64,000 nucleotides of DNA from Priapulus caudatus. Its lineage: Eukaryota; Priapulida; Priapulimorpha; Priapulimorphida; Priapulidae. Position numbers and translations under genes: made by a program. Below are positions 1 through 12,892 of the stretch, piece after piece (position 1 is the stretch's first letter; each line of letters starts with the position of its first letter). The notes below the pieces were generated by a model, which saw only the letters and a program-made list of their open reading frames with translations, was not told the DNA's origin and searched no databases. The stretch spans positions 415,626 through 479,625 of the forward strand of contig NW_014577189.1 of assembly GCF_000485595.1 (NCBI RefSeq). The letters run 5' to 3'.

Positions 1-2837
1 GTATAGATATCTGTGTTTCCTTTCAGCAACTGTAACAATTCAAAAATAATCAGCCCCGCTGTTACTTACCTATTGGGTGTATCGTAAAGGTTTATGCTGC
101 TAATCCTAATACTAATCGAAACTCTAATCATTATCTAGTGTTCTGTACAGTCGCACTTTCTTGTATGTATCACGAACTACTACGTGAACGCGCGCACACA
201 CGCATGCTCTTACGCATGCACCTACACACACACACATGCAGAGTGGATTACGTTTGATTGGTTTTCCATGAATTCAGTCCAGGTGATGTTGTCAAGTGAG
301 AATGCCAGTATGTATTTCACGACCCATTTCTTGTATACACATGATTCGCATCCCTAAAAGTATTGTGAAGATTAAATATTGCGTGACTTAATGTGCCATT
401 TTTGAGGTACATTGTACGTTACAAATTTATTCACCTGACAACTTGTATGAACAACGTATAGAATGTATAGAAACAAGAAATAAATATAAATAAAATAACA
501 ATGTAATCGGCCTGGAAAATTATAAATAATTATATGAAATATGTAAAATAACAACGCAATAAGCTATGGTGCATTGAATTAGGAGAAGTGTGTCAATGCT
601 ATAATCACTTCTACTATACTACGTATCTATGGTATAATAGCTTTTAGCAGATAGAGGACTGTTTGATATCTATATTTTCCAGGCCATAAATCAGCGTGCA
701 TCCCGCGCATCACCTGTGTGTTTTATTCTAACGTAACTGTGGTCTCCGTCCCTAGGTCTAATGTGCAGTTATCTCCAAGACCTGGTTTGCCATGAGCTGG
801 TGCGTCACCGGGCCGGCCTTGTATGGTTCCCCGTGTTGTATGCCGCCAAAATGTCCGCCCCCGGTTATGGCACTAATCTGATGGTTTTTGTCAATCATGC
901 CCAGTGGTGAACCTTATATCTACCTATACAGACACCGCACCAAGTGATTGACCCGAGTTAACAGGTAGAAAACTCAGAAGTAGTCCGCTTTCAGGCATTA
1001 TTCGCCCCCACATGATTAATTTACAGCTCTATAAACCCTTATAGATAAAGTCAGTTTGTTTTAACCACCTAATGATTATGCTGTACACATTTACAGTTGA
1101 TTTTTCGTTCATCGAACGATTAATAGCAGCATTATTATTATTATTATTATTATTATTAGTTCGCCGTTTCGTGTTAGTGCTTTTACAGTATAAGGAAGCA
1201 CTGTTGAGGTGCAGTGTGTATAGCACTTATTGAGGCGTACCAGATAGACAAAGTCCCAACCAATGGAGTCGACCATATCTTAGGGTGTGGCTCTGTACCC
1301 GTCCTCAGCGAGCTTTCTTGGGCACTCTTTTGGTCTCTATGTCTGTAGTTGAAGACGGAGAAGCAGTCCATGGTGGGGGCGGTGTGGGGGGTCTTTCACG
1401 CATGCTGCCCACACGCGCACAATCAGTCCGCTACGGTGGAATGACGTCAACCACGTTTGGCACGTATAGGCGTTTGTGGTAATAGCCCTGGGCAGGCGAA
1501 TACATACGTACCCATGTGGCTCAATGTGGGATATTTTATAACACTCATAACTGGATCTTTATTTGGGGGGCGGGGGGGAAATACATCAACCAGAAAAATT
1601 TTTTTTTGTTTACATGTTGCTGCTAATACGCATCCGCATCTAAAAATAAAGATTTAATACCGTTGTGAATTACTTTATATTAATACTGATTATACTATTT
1701 AATTATACTGATTTAATAACCGGCGTATTAAAGCGCAGTTTTGCTGACAAACGTAGTCCGTGGGCAGTATATATATCTGGTGAGCGTGGACTGCAGATGT
1801 AAAAAAAGGCCGAGCTGTTTTCAGTTGGATTTAAGTTCAGCTATAGTTCAGACCAAGTTAGGTCTTGTCAAATGCTTTTAACTGAACCATAAATGAAAAG
1901 TGGCAAGTTGCATCATTTATAACGCATTAACTATAATGCTCTCACTGCGCATTAGGGGTGTTCGAGTACATCACGTAATTAATGAAATAGAGCACAAAAA
2001 AGGTTAAGTCAGCATGGGATATTTTTCTACAAACCTTAAGCTTGAATGACAGGAGATTGTGCCATACTCTTTGTCTTTGATCGGCTTTTTCAGATAATAA
2101 TATCGATGGCACCTTGCCCTATGCGTAGTTCTGCCGAGTACCCAGTCCTGACGAAGGTTGATTGGCAGTAAACTGGTTCCGAGGCAGAAACCGACAGCAG
2201 TGACAGAAATACAGCCACCATCGTCGACACCATAACACAAGCCACAGCTTAACTCAATATAAAAATATCACCTGCCGTGACATAAAGTCGCAATGTGACG
2301 GTGGGCGTGCAATATGCAGCATTAAAAAAAACTGCATGCACGATTGATTATGATTGCTGTCAGACGGCAGCGAAAAAAATACACGGGAGACGGCGAGCGA
2401 GTTTAGCGTCGGACCGTCACTTTAAAGCGCTCTGGTAGACAACAATTACGAGAGCGAATTATGGAGGGGAGATACGAGGAAAAATCGCTCCCGCGGCACC
2501 CGGAGTGCCCGCAGCCCACCAGTTTTTGCTCAGGCACCAGTGCTCTGACGAAACTGCCGGTCCTCCTGACCGGCAGCTTTTTTTCCTTCATATTACGCTG
2601 AAAGTGACTAGCGTATCGCAACGGCAGTTTTGAGCGACAGACTTGTAAAGCCGGAGAACCGCAAAGAGAGTGTAACAACCGGTCGCTCAACGTAGAGCGG
2701 GGTATCCAAAACATCTAGAGCCGCATGAACTCCCTCAAGCATGATTCGGCGCACACGAACAAAAACTCGCGACAGTCTCAGAATCGATTGTGGCAGTCGC
2801 CGGATGTATGTGGCGAGGCCAAGGCTGTAGCTTCCAT

Positions 2838-3422
2838 GCTGACGTAGTCAATCAGGATGCAGCTTGTAGAATCGCATGATTGTCCGCCGGCGTCCACGTC
2901 CGTGCACGTCCGGCCGTCCGTCCTCGTGCGTCGCGTCATACAGTTGGGCACAAATCTGTAACAGCAATTCGACGTACGGTACACGACTAATTCGGGACTC
3001 GGGGGGGGAATCGTGAAAAGGACTCGGATGACAAATTGGGGGTCAAGGGTCTAAGAGGTGAAGATTGTAAAGAGGGGGAATATTTCCCCCTTAACTTAAG
3101 ATATGAGGAGGAAAATACGGAATCGCGGCAACATATCTTGACTCTATGTCTTTAATATCACGGTGTATGTGTGATGGGCAGGAAACCCATCCCAGTGCGA
3201 AATTGTGGGGGTCACAGGTCAAAGGGCAGGGAGGGAAAGGTCAGATATCAGACATTTTCTGAGGACATAGCCTAATGGACAGAGTGAAAAACTTTTTTGT
3301 TTCAGCGCTGACCTACCATTTTTATCACTTTATTGAAAGGACCATGAAATGTGCTTTCCACTGACCTGCGAAGAGTAAGTGTCTGATAACCTTTTGACCC
3401 TCAAGAGGAGGGTTAAACATGG
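2838..3422 (+). repeat. Dispersed repeat, copy 1 (inverted copy at 22160-22722)
   Basis: This stretch matches the reverse complement of 22160-22722 nearly end to end. Shared landmarks are GATGCAGCTTGTAGAA at one end, the GGGGGAATATTTCCCCCTTAA palindrome region in the middle, and TTTTGACCCTCAAGAGGAGG at the other end. Similarity stops abruptly on both sides, so the pair marks an interspersed element about 570 bp long. No open frame is shared by the copies, so it is probably non-autonomous. I do not recognise the family. Confidence 0.75.
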
Positions 3423-3496
3423 ATTCCTGAACTGCCTCAATGACATCACAGTGTTGTCATGTTCATGGCACATCCATAATCTAGAAACCCAATAAG

Positions 3497-3580
3497 CCTG
3501 GATAGCCGAACGCCTACAGCACAGGCGTCACGGCTCAAAGGTCCTTGGATCGAATCCCATCAGATTTTTTATTATTTACC
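3497..3580 (+). mobile_element. tRNA-like SINE remnant
   Basis: A pol III box-A-like stretch (GATAGCCGAACG) is followed about 40 bp later by a box-B-like GGATCGAATCC (3547-3557), one mismatch from the GGTTCGANTCC consensus, and then a T-rich tail. It does not fold as an intact tRNA, so I read it as the head of a tRNA-derived SINE, or an old tRNA pseudogene. Confidence 0.4.
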
Positions 3581-3710
3581 TGTTTTCTGGATTTTTCTAT
3601 CTTTATCCATTTAACTATTTTTTTCCAATTAACTTAAATATTTACATGATTTATTTACAACAATTTAATAACAACAAATAATTTTTACAACAATTAATTA
3701 TTTTTAATAA

Positions 3711-3728
3711 TAGGGTTAGGGTTAGGGT
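3711..3728 (+). repeat. Interstitial telomere-like tract
   Basis: Three consecutive TTAGGG-type units embedded in AT-rich intron sequence. Too short for a chromosome end. Confidence 0.7.
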
Positions 3729-4464
3729 CACAAATTCACAATGCACCATAAAACAGGAGTTTCAGGCACGCGATTTGTATCAACCAATGGGATTTGGGAG
3801 GTATGCAGAATGCAGAAGGTTGATGAAATGATGTGTACGCAACTGCGTATCTGCGCCTAACAAAGGTGTCACTACGCACGACCTAAATGTTACGTTTATA
3901 ACCGTAGCAACAGACCGCAGAGGAGCCCAGACGCTCTGCGGCTCTTGTTACGTGGTGGTAGAGTTAATATACCCTTATTAAATCAATACTGTGTAAGTCA
4001 GCCACCTTTAACTAAGTAGAACCATTACGCGGTTATTTAGTACGTTTTGCGAATATAATTGCAAATAATTCTGATGCGTGAGACTTGTGAACGTGTTTGT
4101 ACTAAATTGCTGCTGTGATAAGAATGAGTTTGTATCCATTCCTAGCGAATTCATGTTGAGTACATGTTGAAACACAGGGGTTAACAAAATGGCGAATAAA
4201 TTAAAGAAGTGTTAGGGTCTTTAAGTTTTCACTCCCAATTTCGCATTTACGGTATTTAACGAAATCGACATGCCAGTGTGGCCATGCATATGGCTGCAGA
4301 AAATTATTTTTTAACGTTTTGAAATTCATGAGAAGTAGGAAAAGTATCACGTGATTCGTGTCGAGCAAATATAGATTTTTAATTGTCTTTAAACACGGAA
4401 CGTGGCCATTTATCGGTTTACGAAAAATATGACGTTTATAGCATGTTTGCTCGTTTTCTTTCAG

Positions 4465-7400
4465 CCGCGCAGAAATCAGGAAGCTAACAGAGTGCTTCAC
4501 AAGGTTGTTCATGGATCCTCACAGCAAGGTAAGAAGAAGGCTTGCTGAGACAATGCTATGGAACTACTTGCTAAAAAAAAACATTTCTGGGTTACTTATT
4601 GACCGCATCAACTTGGCTCTTTTCATAATTACGTGTGGCTATATATCTGACGTGTCATGGTCATTGCCAGTTATAACTTCGCACACTAAACTATTGTTTA
4701 TTAATAAGTTGTATCTATATATATATATGTATTATATTTGAAGATATACAGGTTTCTGTGGACACAGAATCACGTTGAGAACTGAATCTTGACGTGAGAT
4801 TGNNNNNNNNNNAAAAAGAAGGAAATTTCATCATTTTTTTATTATGACAATTGTTTGCCTTCGAAACTCTCATCGCTCGCGTTCATTTTACATGCCTCCA
4901 CAGTACACTGGAGACAGGCGTATTGTCTAGACGCATTGTCTGGTTCGCTTGATACAATGTAATCACATGTATGCTGGCGCTTGCAAATATGCCGTGCGCC
5001 CGTGTATGCTCGCGGTAGAATGCTGCACGTGCGTACGTGTGCCCTCGCTCCGCGAATTGCTCGCTCTCTTTTGAATGAGATTAGCACGTAAGAAACAATT
5101 ATTTTTATCACATAGACACTTTTAAATTTTAGTGGCCCGATCGGGCCACCAAATTTTAACTTTTGGAAATTTTGGTGGCCCGACATCAAGTTTCCACCGG
5201 GCCACCGCTAGTGTCGAGCCTTGATATATATATGTATTATATTTGAAGATATACAGGTTTCTGTGGACACAGAATCACGTTGAGAACTGAATCTTGACGT
5301 GAGATTGTTGTTTTTTGTAGGTGTTCAGCATGTTTCTCGACATGCTGATGGACTTTGTGTCAGTCTACAGGAATGAGTTGCACGATTGGTTGTATGTGTT
5401 GTTAACACGCCTCCTCAGCAAGATGGGCGCCGACATGCTTGGCTCTGTGCACTCTAAGTGCCAGCGAGCACTCGACCTCGTGAGGTGAGAATACGTGGTT
5501 GTGTGGGGACCCGTCATCCGTCACTCAACCTTGACACATCAGGATGCTCGAATGCATATATATATTATGTACATATGCATGTTCGTGCATTCGTGCATGC
5601 GTGTAATACGTTTTCAGTTTCTTAAGTTAGTTGAGTAACATCACAAGCAATAAGGGAATTCGACCATCAGTGTCACGTAAATTCTGAAGTTTTAAGCAAC
5701 ATATCCTGGTGTTTAATGATGATTTAATGTAATTCTTTCATCGCAGAAGTTCTTCTACCCACCATATGAACTTTGTGCATGGGTATTGACATCACTCTTC
5801 TCTTATTGCAGGGAATCGTTTCCATACGACCAGCAATTAATAGTTACAATGAAGTTCATCATAGATCAAACTCAGACTCCAAATCTCAAGGTACGTGATC
5901 GTTTTTACTAATATAACGCACTGCATCTCTGAGTGAGCATTTCCGTGTTATGATATTTAATATTTCACATTTTGATTAGTTATTATAAAGCTACTTGCGA
6001 CGTCGGTGATGTATTCATACATAATCCCTCTCTAGTTAGCCAGTGTGTACATCGTGTTGACATATATGTAACCATGTAATATTTGGTAAAATTTCAAAAT
6101 CAAATCAAAAATCATCCGAGCTCATTCGTTAGCTCCGACAAGCCTCCTGGTTACTCTCTATGGTGTCACACATTTTTAGTAGAAGTAGCAATCTTAGTGA
6201 TTATCGGGTCAATTTCAAAACCTCGATGAGGTGAATTTAAACACGTCTATGAACCCTAGTAGTGTGCGGCTCTGTCATTATTTCAATTAAATTGATAATC
6301 AAATAATATTGTTACGTACCCTGAGGGCGGTTTACAAAAAAATGTTTAAATAGCAGTACGAAAAAAATGTCAACTCAATAAATTTTATATAAAACTGTAT
6401 AAATAATTGTCAACTGAATAAATTTTATATGAAACTGTATAAATACTTGTCAACTAGATAAATTTTATATGAAACTATAAAAAATCGTCAACTGGATAAA
6501 TTTTATATGAAACTGTATTTAATTCACAAACCAAATACAATCACCGTGTAGATTCTGAAGCTCGCCTGGCCGTCACAGTGGGGTGGTTGTTGTAAGGCGT
6601 GTATTCTTCTGCAGGTGAAGGTCGCACTGCTCACGTACATGCTGCGTCTTATCGACCTCATGGAGGCGGAAGAGTTCACCAACAGCAGCGACACCCGCCT
6701 CGCTGTCTCGCGCATCATCACGTGGACCAACGAACCGAAATCAAGCGAAATCAGAAAGGTACGAACTAGTGTCAGCTTAACCAACGTGATGCAACTGATC
6801 GGAATCCATCGCGCAATCGAAGAAGTGCTATAGCGTATACCTACGCGCCGCAATCGCTAGTTTTGCTTTAGGTCTCGGATGCTTTTTTCGTTTTCGGATT
6901 GTCACGAGAACAGGTGCTAAGAGATCGAGCTCTGGGCGGACACATGGTACGATGAAACTTGCATTTTGATGGCGGCGCTCATACCACGTTCTCTTGTTTG
7001 CAGTTGTCTCAGATGCTACTGATCGCTTTGTTCAACCTGAACACGGCAGAGTTCAGCATGCTACTGTCTGCTCTTCCCAAGACCTTTCAGGTACGTTATT
7101 GACATGTTATTACAGCTGGACAGATGATTATCACATATCTTTGGTAGTAGTAGCAGGTGGTAGCAATTTCATTTGCCACAGACATAATGCCCCAGCAGGG
7201 TCAAATCATTGATCTATTTATGCTATTTATCCATTCGGTCGGCATTCATTCAATCAGTCGAATGATGTTGATTGACTTTAAGATTACAATAAATTATTTT
7301 GACCTGACTGAGATAACCAACCCATCCTGGATATTATTGATAGTTTCATCAAACTAACCCAATTTGTACGTGGCGCACACAGGATATCAACTAAGTCACG

Positions 7401-10400
7401 CGACGTCACCACGCATTGTTCTAGAACGCCCCATGCAGATTGACTATATGTACTGCTCGTTAATCACGCTAGTCATGAGATAGATCATTGGTGTACAACT
7501 CCGCGACGGCTCGACGACGATAGTCTGTCGCGACATGCCACTGCATCCGACGAAGCATCGCGCCGTGCACGCGCTCCCCCGCCTCGCCATCCTCACGCGG
7601 TTCACCCTAACCCCGTGTTTCCTCGTCGTTGCGCCCCCCGCAGGACAGCGCCACAAAGATCCTCAACAGCCACCTGACGTACGTGAGGAACGGCAGCAGC
7701 AGCAACGGCGACGCCGACAGGAAGTCTCCGATCAAGTCGCCGTCGGCGGCGTTCCCCGGCAGCGGCGGCGCGGCGAGCAGACGCACGCCGGCGACGACGC
7801 CGACGTCGACGACCGCGCCCCGGCATCACTTCGACGCGGAGAACATGAACCCGGAGGAGATCTACAAGTCACTGCGGCAGACGACCCGAGAAATACAGAA
7901 CTACAGGTGAGGGTGCAGTTCAGTTCTCGCTGACCCGAGAAATACAGAACTACAGGTGAGAGTGCAGTTCAGTTCTCGCTGACCCGAGAAATACAGAACT
8001 ACAGGTGAGGGTGCAGCCCGGTTCTTGTTGACGGAAGATCCAGAGAGAGGCATTCGACGCTCTCTCGCTGGCCGGGCGTCGATGTATCGAGGTGGCTGCT
8101 GCACCGTGTTTACTCCAAGCTGCAGTTGTCGCGACAGTGGGTGTCTGGTGGCCATCGACGTTAATATCATCGTCGTCAAATGCCAGTGTTTTATGTCAGT
8201 TGGATGGTAGTGATAAGTTTGATTGTAAGTTTGGTGTACACGCGTTTGTTAGCACGCGAGTTGATAGTCGCGTTGTTGATGTGCTGCAGTTTCGAGGCGG
8301 CACTGGGCAAGGAGGAGGTGAAGCACCGGAAGGAGAGAGACACGACGTCGCAGGACAGCGGTATACAGAGCTCTCTCCCCGATGTGAGAGGCGATTCTCC
8401 AGATGCCTCTAAGGTACGTGGACGACTGCGTTTCTACTGCACCACGGCATTTTTAGGTGGTTTAGAGCAATTTGTGAGATAAGTTCTGTCATCATGTTAG
8501 CTGGAGGAACAGCCATACTAATAAAAGAGTAGTGCAAATGTAGAAATTGTAAGATGATCATAATAAATGATAAGGAGTGATGCTGGATATTTATTAAATA
8601 ATTAATTAATTAATCATATTAAAGGAACTCGGATGTTAATACCAAGCTAATATTAAAAAATCCATACTGTAAAAGTTACGGTAATGAAGAAACATAACAA
8701 AGCATATAAATTTGTTAGGTAACCTAAGAAAGTCACCACATCACAAACACACTTCCTAATAATAGATTAATTTCCATTTCTCTTGGAAATTGTACATCTG
8801 AATCAGGTTCCTTCTATATTATTAGAAATATTGTGAATTAAAAACATTGCCAAATGGAAATTTCATAATACAACAATGCTCTCATTAAAACTTAATCTAT
8901 GATTAAAACATTCATAAGTACTCGTCACTAAATGATAGTACATTTGCTCTAATACTCGTTGTTGCATTTCAGCTTAGTGACACAAAAATTTTTGGGGGGT
9001 TGTATTTTAGTGGCACTAAAATTAAATCCGAGGTCAAAACTCGTTCCAAAGTCTGTCCACGTGATTTCACTCAAACACCATTAAAAATAATTACCATCAA
9101 ATAGGTTCGACCAATGGTTTAACATCCGGAAAATTCATCAATACCTGATTTTTCATATATCTGAGCCTACTCTGCAAGCACCACTCTGCGTGTATGCGAA
9201 TTAACAAGTGCCCCCTTGTCTGGTTGCACGAAACGTGGCGACACTGGCGCATACGTTATATGGTGCTCTGTGGGGCAGGCCCATGCTATGTAGAAAATAT
9301 CCTAATAAGTAATATAACTAGTGTAGTTACGTACGCCAGCTTTGCATCTATTTCTGTAACGCATGAATATTTTAGGGCAACGTCGAATTGCATGCTGCTA
9401 TGATACTCGGCATAAAAATTTACTCATCCCCATCAACGTAGCAAGCAGTAGGCATGAATGGACGGCAGAATGTCACAAATGTCAAGCAGTCGATTGTTCT
9501 TTATGCCTCTAAGCTTATAATACCAGGTGTGCAGCTCGGAAGTGGAGCAACTCAACTATTGGCAACTGGTTTTATAGTGAGCTGAATCGTAGCTTGTGTT
9601 GCGCGCACGTCTGCAAGTGAACTGTTTTGTGTGTGAACTGTCTGTTGAACTGTGTTCAACCGTATGAATCCGGTTGCACTCGGGTTAACAGTCACGCAGG
9701 GACGAATTACCTGCTCTGGAATATTAATAACTAATGTCGTCATGAGTTCAGTTCCCGGGTTAAATGTCACGTGAAGTTGACAGTTGTTAGTGTCTGGCTG
9801 TAGCTGCCGAGGTGATCTGATTGATCGACTGATCTGTAGTTGCTCTCAGTTACGAGTATAATATATGTAACTCATGACAACTAGCGATTTTATTTGTTGA
9901 TCACACTTTTTGATCACGCGTTTATGTCTTGCAAAAGCTGGCTACATGTTGCTGCTGGTCGTAGCCAACAGAATACCGGTCAATCTTGTGTTGGCTGATT
10001 TCGGTAACAATCCCAACATATATAAGCAGGGAATCATCAATTCTTTACCGTGGCGCTGATAGGAGCTAGATATAGGTTATAGGAACTAAAGCTTTTCGCT
10101 TTACCTGCATAACGGGCATGCCGCTTTCCCAAGTTTACGCTAATGTTACTATTTATAATCTGCGGCAGTATAGATCACTTATTAGCGACCCTGCCAGTCT
10201 GTAACAGCTTATTCAAATAAAAGCTTGATGATGTTCAGAGGAGTATGGCTTGATGAGGACAGAATACATGCGTAGGTTTCCATGTAGCATACCAAGTGTA
10301 GCGTAATTACATTCAGCTGAAAAGAAGCTGTGCGAAAGGTTGATCGCTTGCACGTGACCGTGGTAAATTATGGTGCAGTGTCGACGAATAAAAATTCGTG

Positions 10401-12839
10401 TGTTGTTATCAATCTATTGAGTCATACTCCCCTGATATGCCCCCCCCTCCCCCGCTTGGAAGCCGTGAGAACTAAGCCGGTCCTAGCGATCCACTGATGG
10501 CGATTCCTAGTGTTACTTGTCACCCCGTCGTCTCACCACGTCAGCACCACTGATCTCTTTATACTAATGTCTTAGTGTACAGCGATCAGTGGTCAGTACG
10601 CTGGCACTCTCACCCTGCATCTCCCCGCAGCGCGTAACATAGGTGTACATGCTTGACCAGCAGTACATTCGGCTGGAGAACGACTGCCGTCGGCATAGCT
10701 CGTAGTTGTCGCTGTTGGGTGAAGCTGCATGGAAAAGCCGGTCCATGTGTGCGTACATGTCATCGTCTGCTACGATGCCCCCAAATTCGATTTTGCGAGC
10801 AACAGCACGGTTAATTTAATGCGCACGCACGGCGGTAGCATTTCCATGAAGCTTCGCCGAGCATACGAACTCGTAGCAACAGCATCTTCGGAAGATAGGC
10901 GGTCTCTTGTCGGATGTGCTGCTTGTCGCGCTAATTCACGAGCTCCTCCCCGTTAGCAGCATCCGATCGGGACGCGTATCTCGCCAGCGCCCCCTGGTAG
11001 AAGCATTGCGATTGTCGCGCATGCTCTCGCCGGCTCCCTCTAGTGACAGCGACCCCGACGTGCCGAAACACAACGCGTGCGTTCTGTTTCTCTAGTGCTC
11101 GCCCCTGTGTCTGCGCATTCAGCACAGTCCGGCTGCGCACGACTCGGCCGCGCGCAGTCGCATCCCCATGCCCCGGAGTCGGCAGGGGTCCGCCACCACC
11201 GATCACAGTCCCATCCACCGGCATGCTCCTCACAGCCCCAGCATGGCACAGCCAAGCCCCACTGCTCTGCATAGTCCTAACAGTTCGACCTTCCCGCATC
11301 TCGTGAGTATTATCGCGGCCGCGGCGACCTCAGTGTTGGTGATGGTTTGCGAGCTAACGGGATTGGTGGTTTTCCTGCTGCGGCTACTAACATTATAGGA
11401 ATGGGTCGTTAGTGTTTGCCACGTGATGCTTTGGCATCGTGCTGCGATGTCTGTAGCTGAACACTATTGCTGTTGCTTATCACTGAAGTAGCTATAGTTT
11501 TAACAGCTCGATTCATAGACACAGATGGTTCACGGACAGCACAAAAGACGAATATTTGAAATTTAAATTCGAAATGTTGAACTGGTCATATAACTATCAT
11601 ACAAGCCTTGCATTTAATATGAGGTAGAGGTTTGTCTATGAATCGTCTTTTAAATGTCCGAGAATTGTCAGTGGCACTTCAAACTTCTATGAAGCTTGAA
11701 TCTATGAATTGTAACGCTAGTCATAGAGTAGCATTCTGAGCTAGTCAACCTAGCTGTTAACCTATCAACCTAGTCCTGTTCATTTCATTTTTCCCTCCTG
11801 TCTCAAACTTTCATTACACTCGTTTCAATAGGCGGGCGTATGGTTTTACCTTGGGATGCATTTTCACAGTGATGTTGATGCTAGTGTTGCATGCTTGCAT
11901 GAATGTTATACTGCATGTAAACATTTCCACGAGAGTTGAGCCTTCAATATTGCTTGATACGAGAAAGCTGAATCTATTGTATGGTAGTGATGATAAGCTC
12001 GAACGTGGTGGTGACTATGTAGCAATGCTACAGAGGTAACACTAACACTTTTGACTTTGCAGAAGAATGGCTATGATCGGGCTGCCCTTGCAGAAGCAGT
12101 GTTTGACGTTGAGAACGAAATCTTCAATGAAGGTAAGGCGATCATTGCATATAAGACTGACTTGATGTATGAACAAATTCAATACTTTGACTGTGGCATG
12201 GTGTGGAAGCAGCTAAATTGTCTCCTCTACAGTATTAGGTTTGAGAGATCGGCAGCTAATAAGACATCGCACTCTGCTTGGTCTATATTTATAAAGATAG
12301 TTTTATCACAACCAATCTATATGGAGCATTTATCTTTCAGATACATGGATCATGCTAGATTTAGAACAATAAAATCATTCGCAGTAATAGTTTTTAAAGT
12401 CCATGGTATTAGCTTTTAGTATCCATATTTACACACCTTCCAAATATTTCTAATAAAGTCCGAGTGAAAGTCGTTTAGAAATGAATCTCGAGTACGGAAA
12501 CAAACCAAGTAATCTTTTAACATCATGACTGTTCGTCGCGTGTCGACTCCCCCGCCGTTGCAGAGTTCCCCGACGACCAGAACGATGTGATAGCAGAGAT
12601 CCTCACGGAGCTGTCGAATCACAACGAGCGCTTCTCGGAACGCGAGGATGCTCTCAAGCAGCTGATGCGGCTCGTGCGCGACGGCTCGCGCCCGCTGTGG
12701 GAGGAACACTTCAAGACCGTGCTGCTGATGCTGCTGGAAACGCTCGGAGATACCAGCGTGAGTAGTGAAGCCATCGCTGCTCCATTCTCACTTGTGTTGA
12801 GGGGGGGGGGTGCCTGCATGTGTGTAAGAGAAAGTCTGT

Positions 12840-12892
<53 letters not shown>

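Larger units (their letters stand above)
1..4464. other. Upstream CLASP intron or 5' flank, no coding exon recognised
   Basis: No reading frame here resembles CLASP and none has a convincing pair of splice sites. The stretch holds a (TTA)n run at about 1131-1156, a GC-rich patch with hairpins (2400-2780), a dispersed repeat (2838-3422), a tRNA-like SINE remnant (3497-3580) and a three-copy TTAGGG tract near 3711-3728. Because the first visible CLASP exon enters in the middle of a codon, at least the part just before 4465 must be intron. Confidence 0.6.

Noticed and set aside
2554-2586. GC-rich hairpin CTGCCGGTC-CTCCT-GACCGGCAG followed by a T run, like a bacterial terminator
   Set aside because: It sits in a eukaryotic intron, with no gene upstream and no sign of bacterial transfer; chance or transposon remnant.
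2403-2714. 103-codon minus-strand open frame
   Set aside because: Low-complexity GC-rich patch, no recognisable domain and no splice or promoter context.
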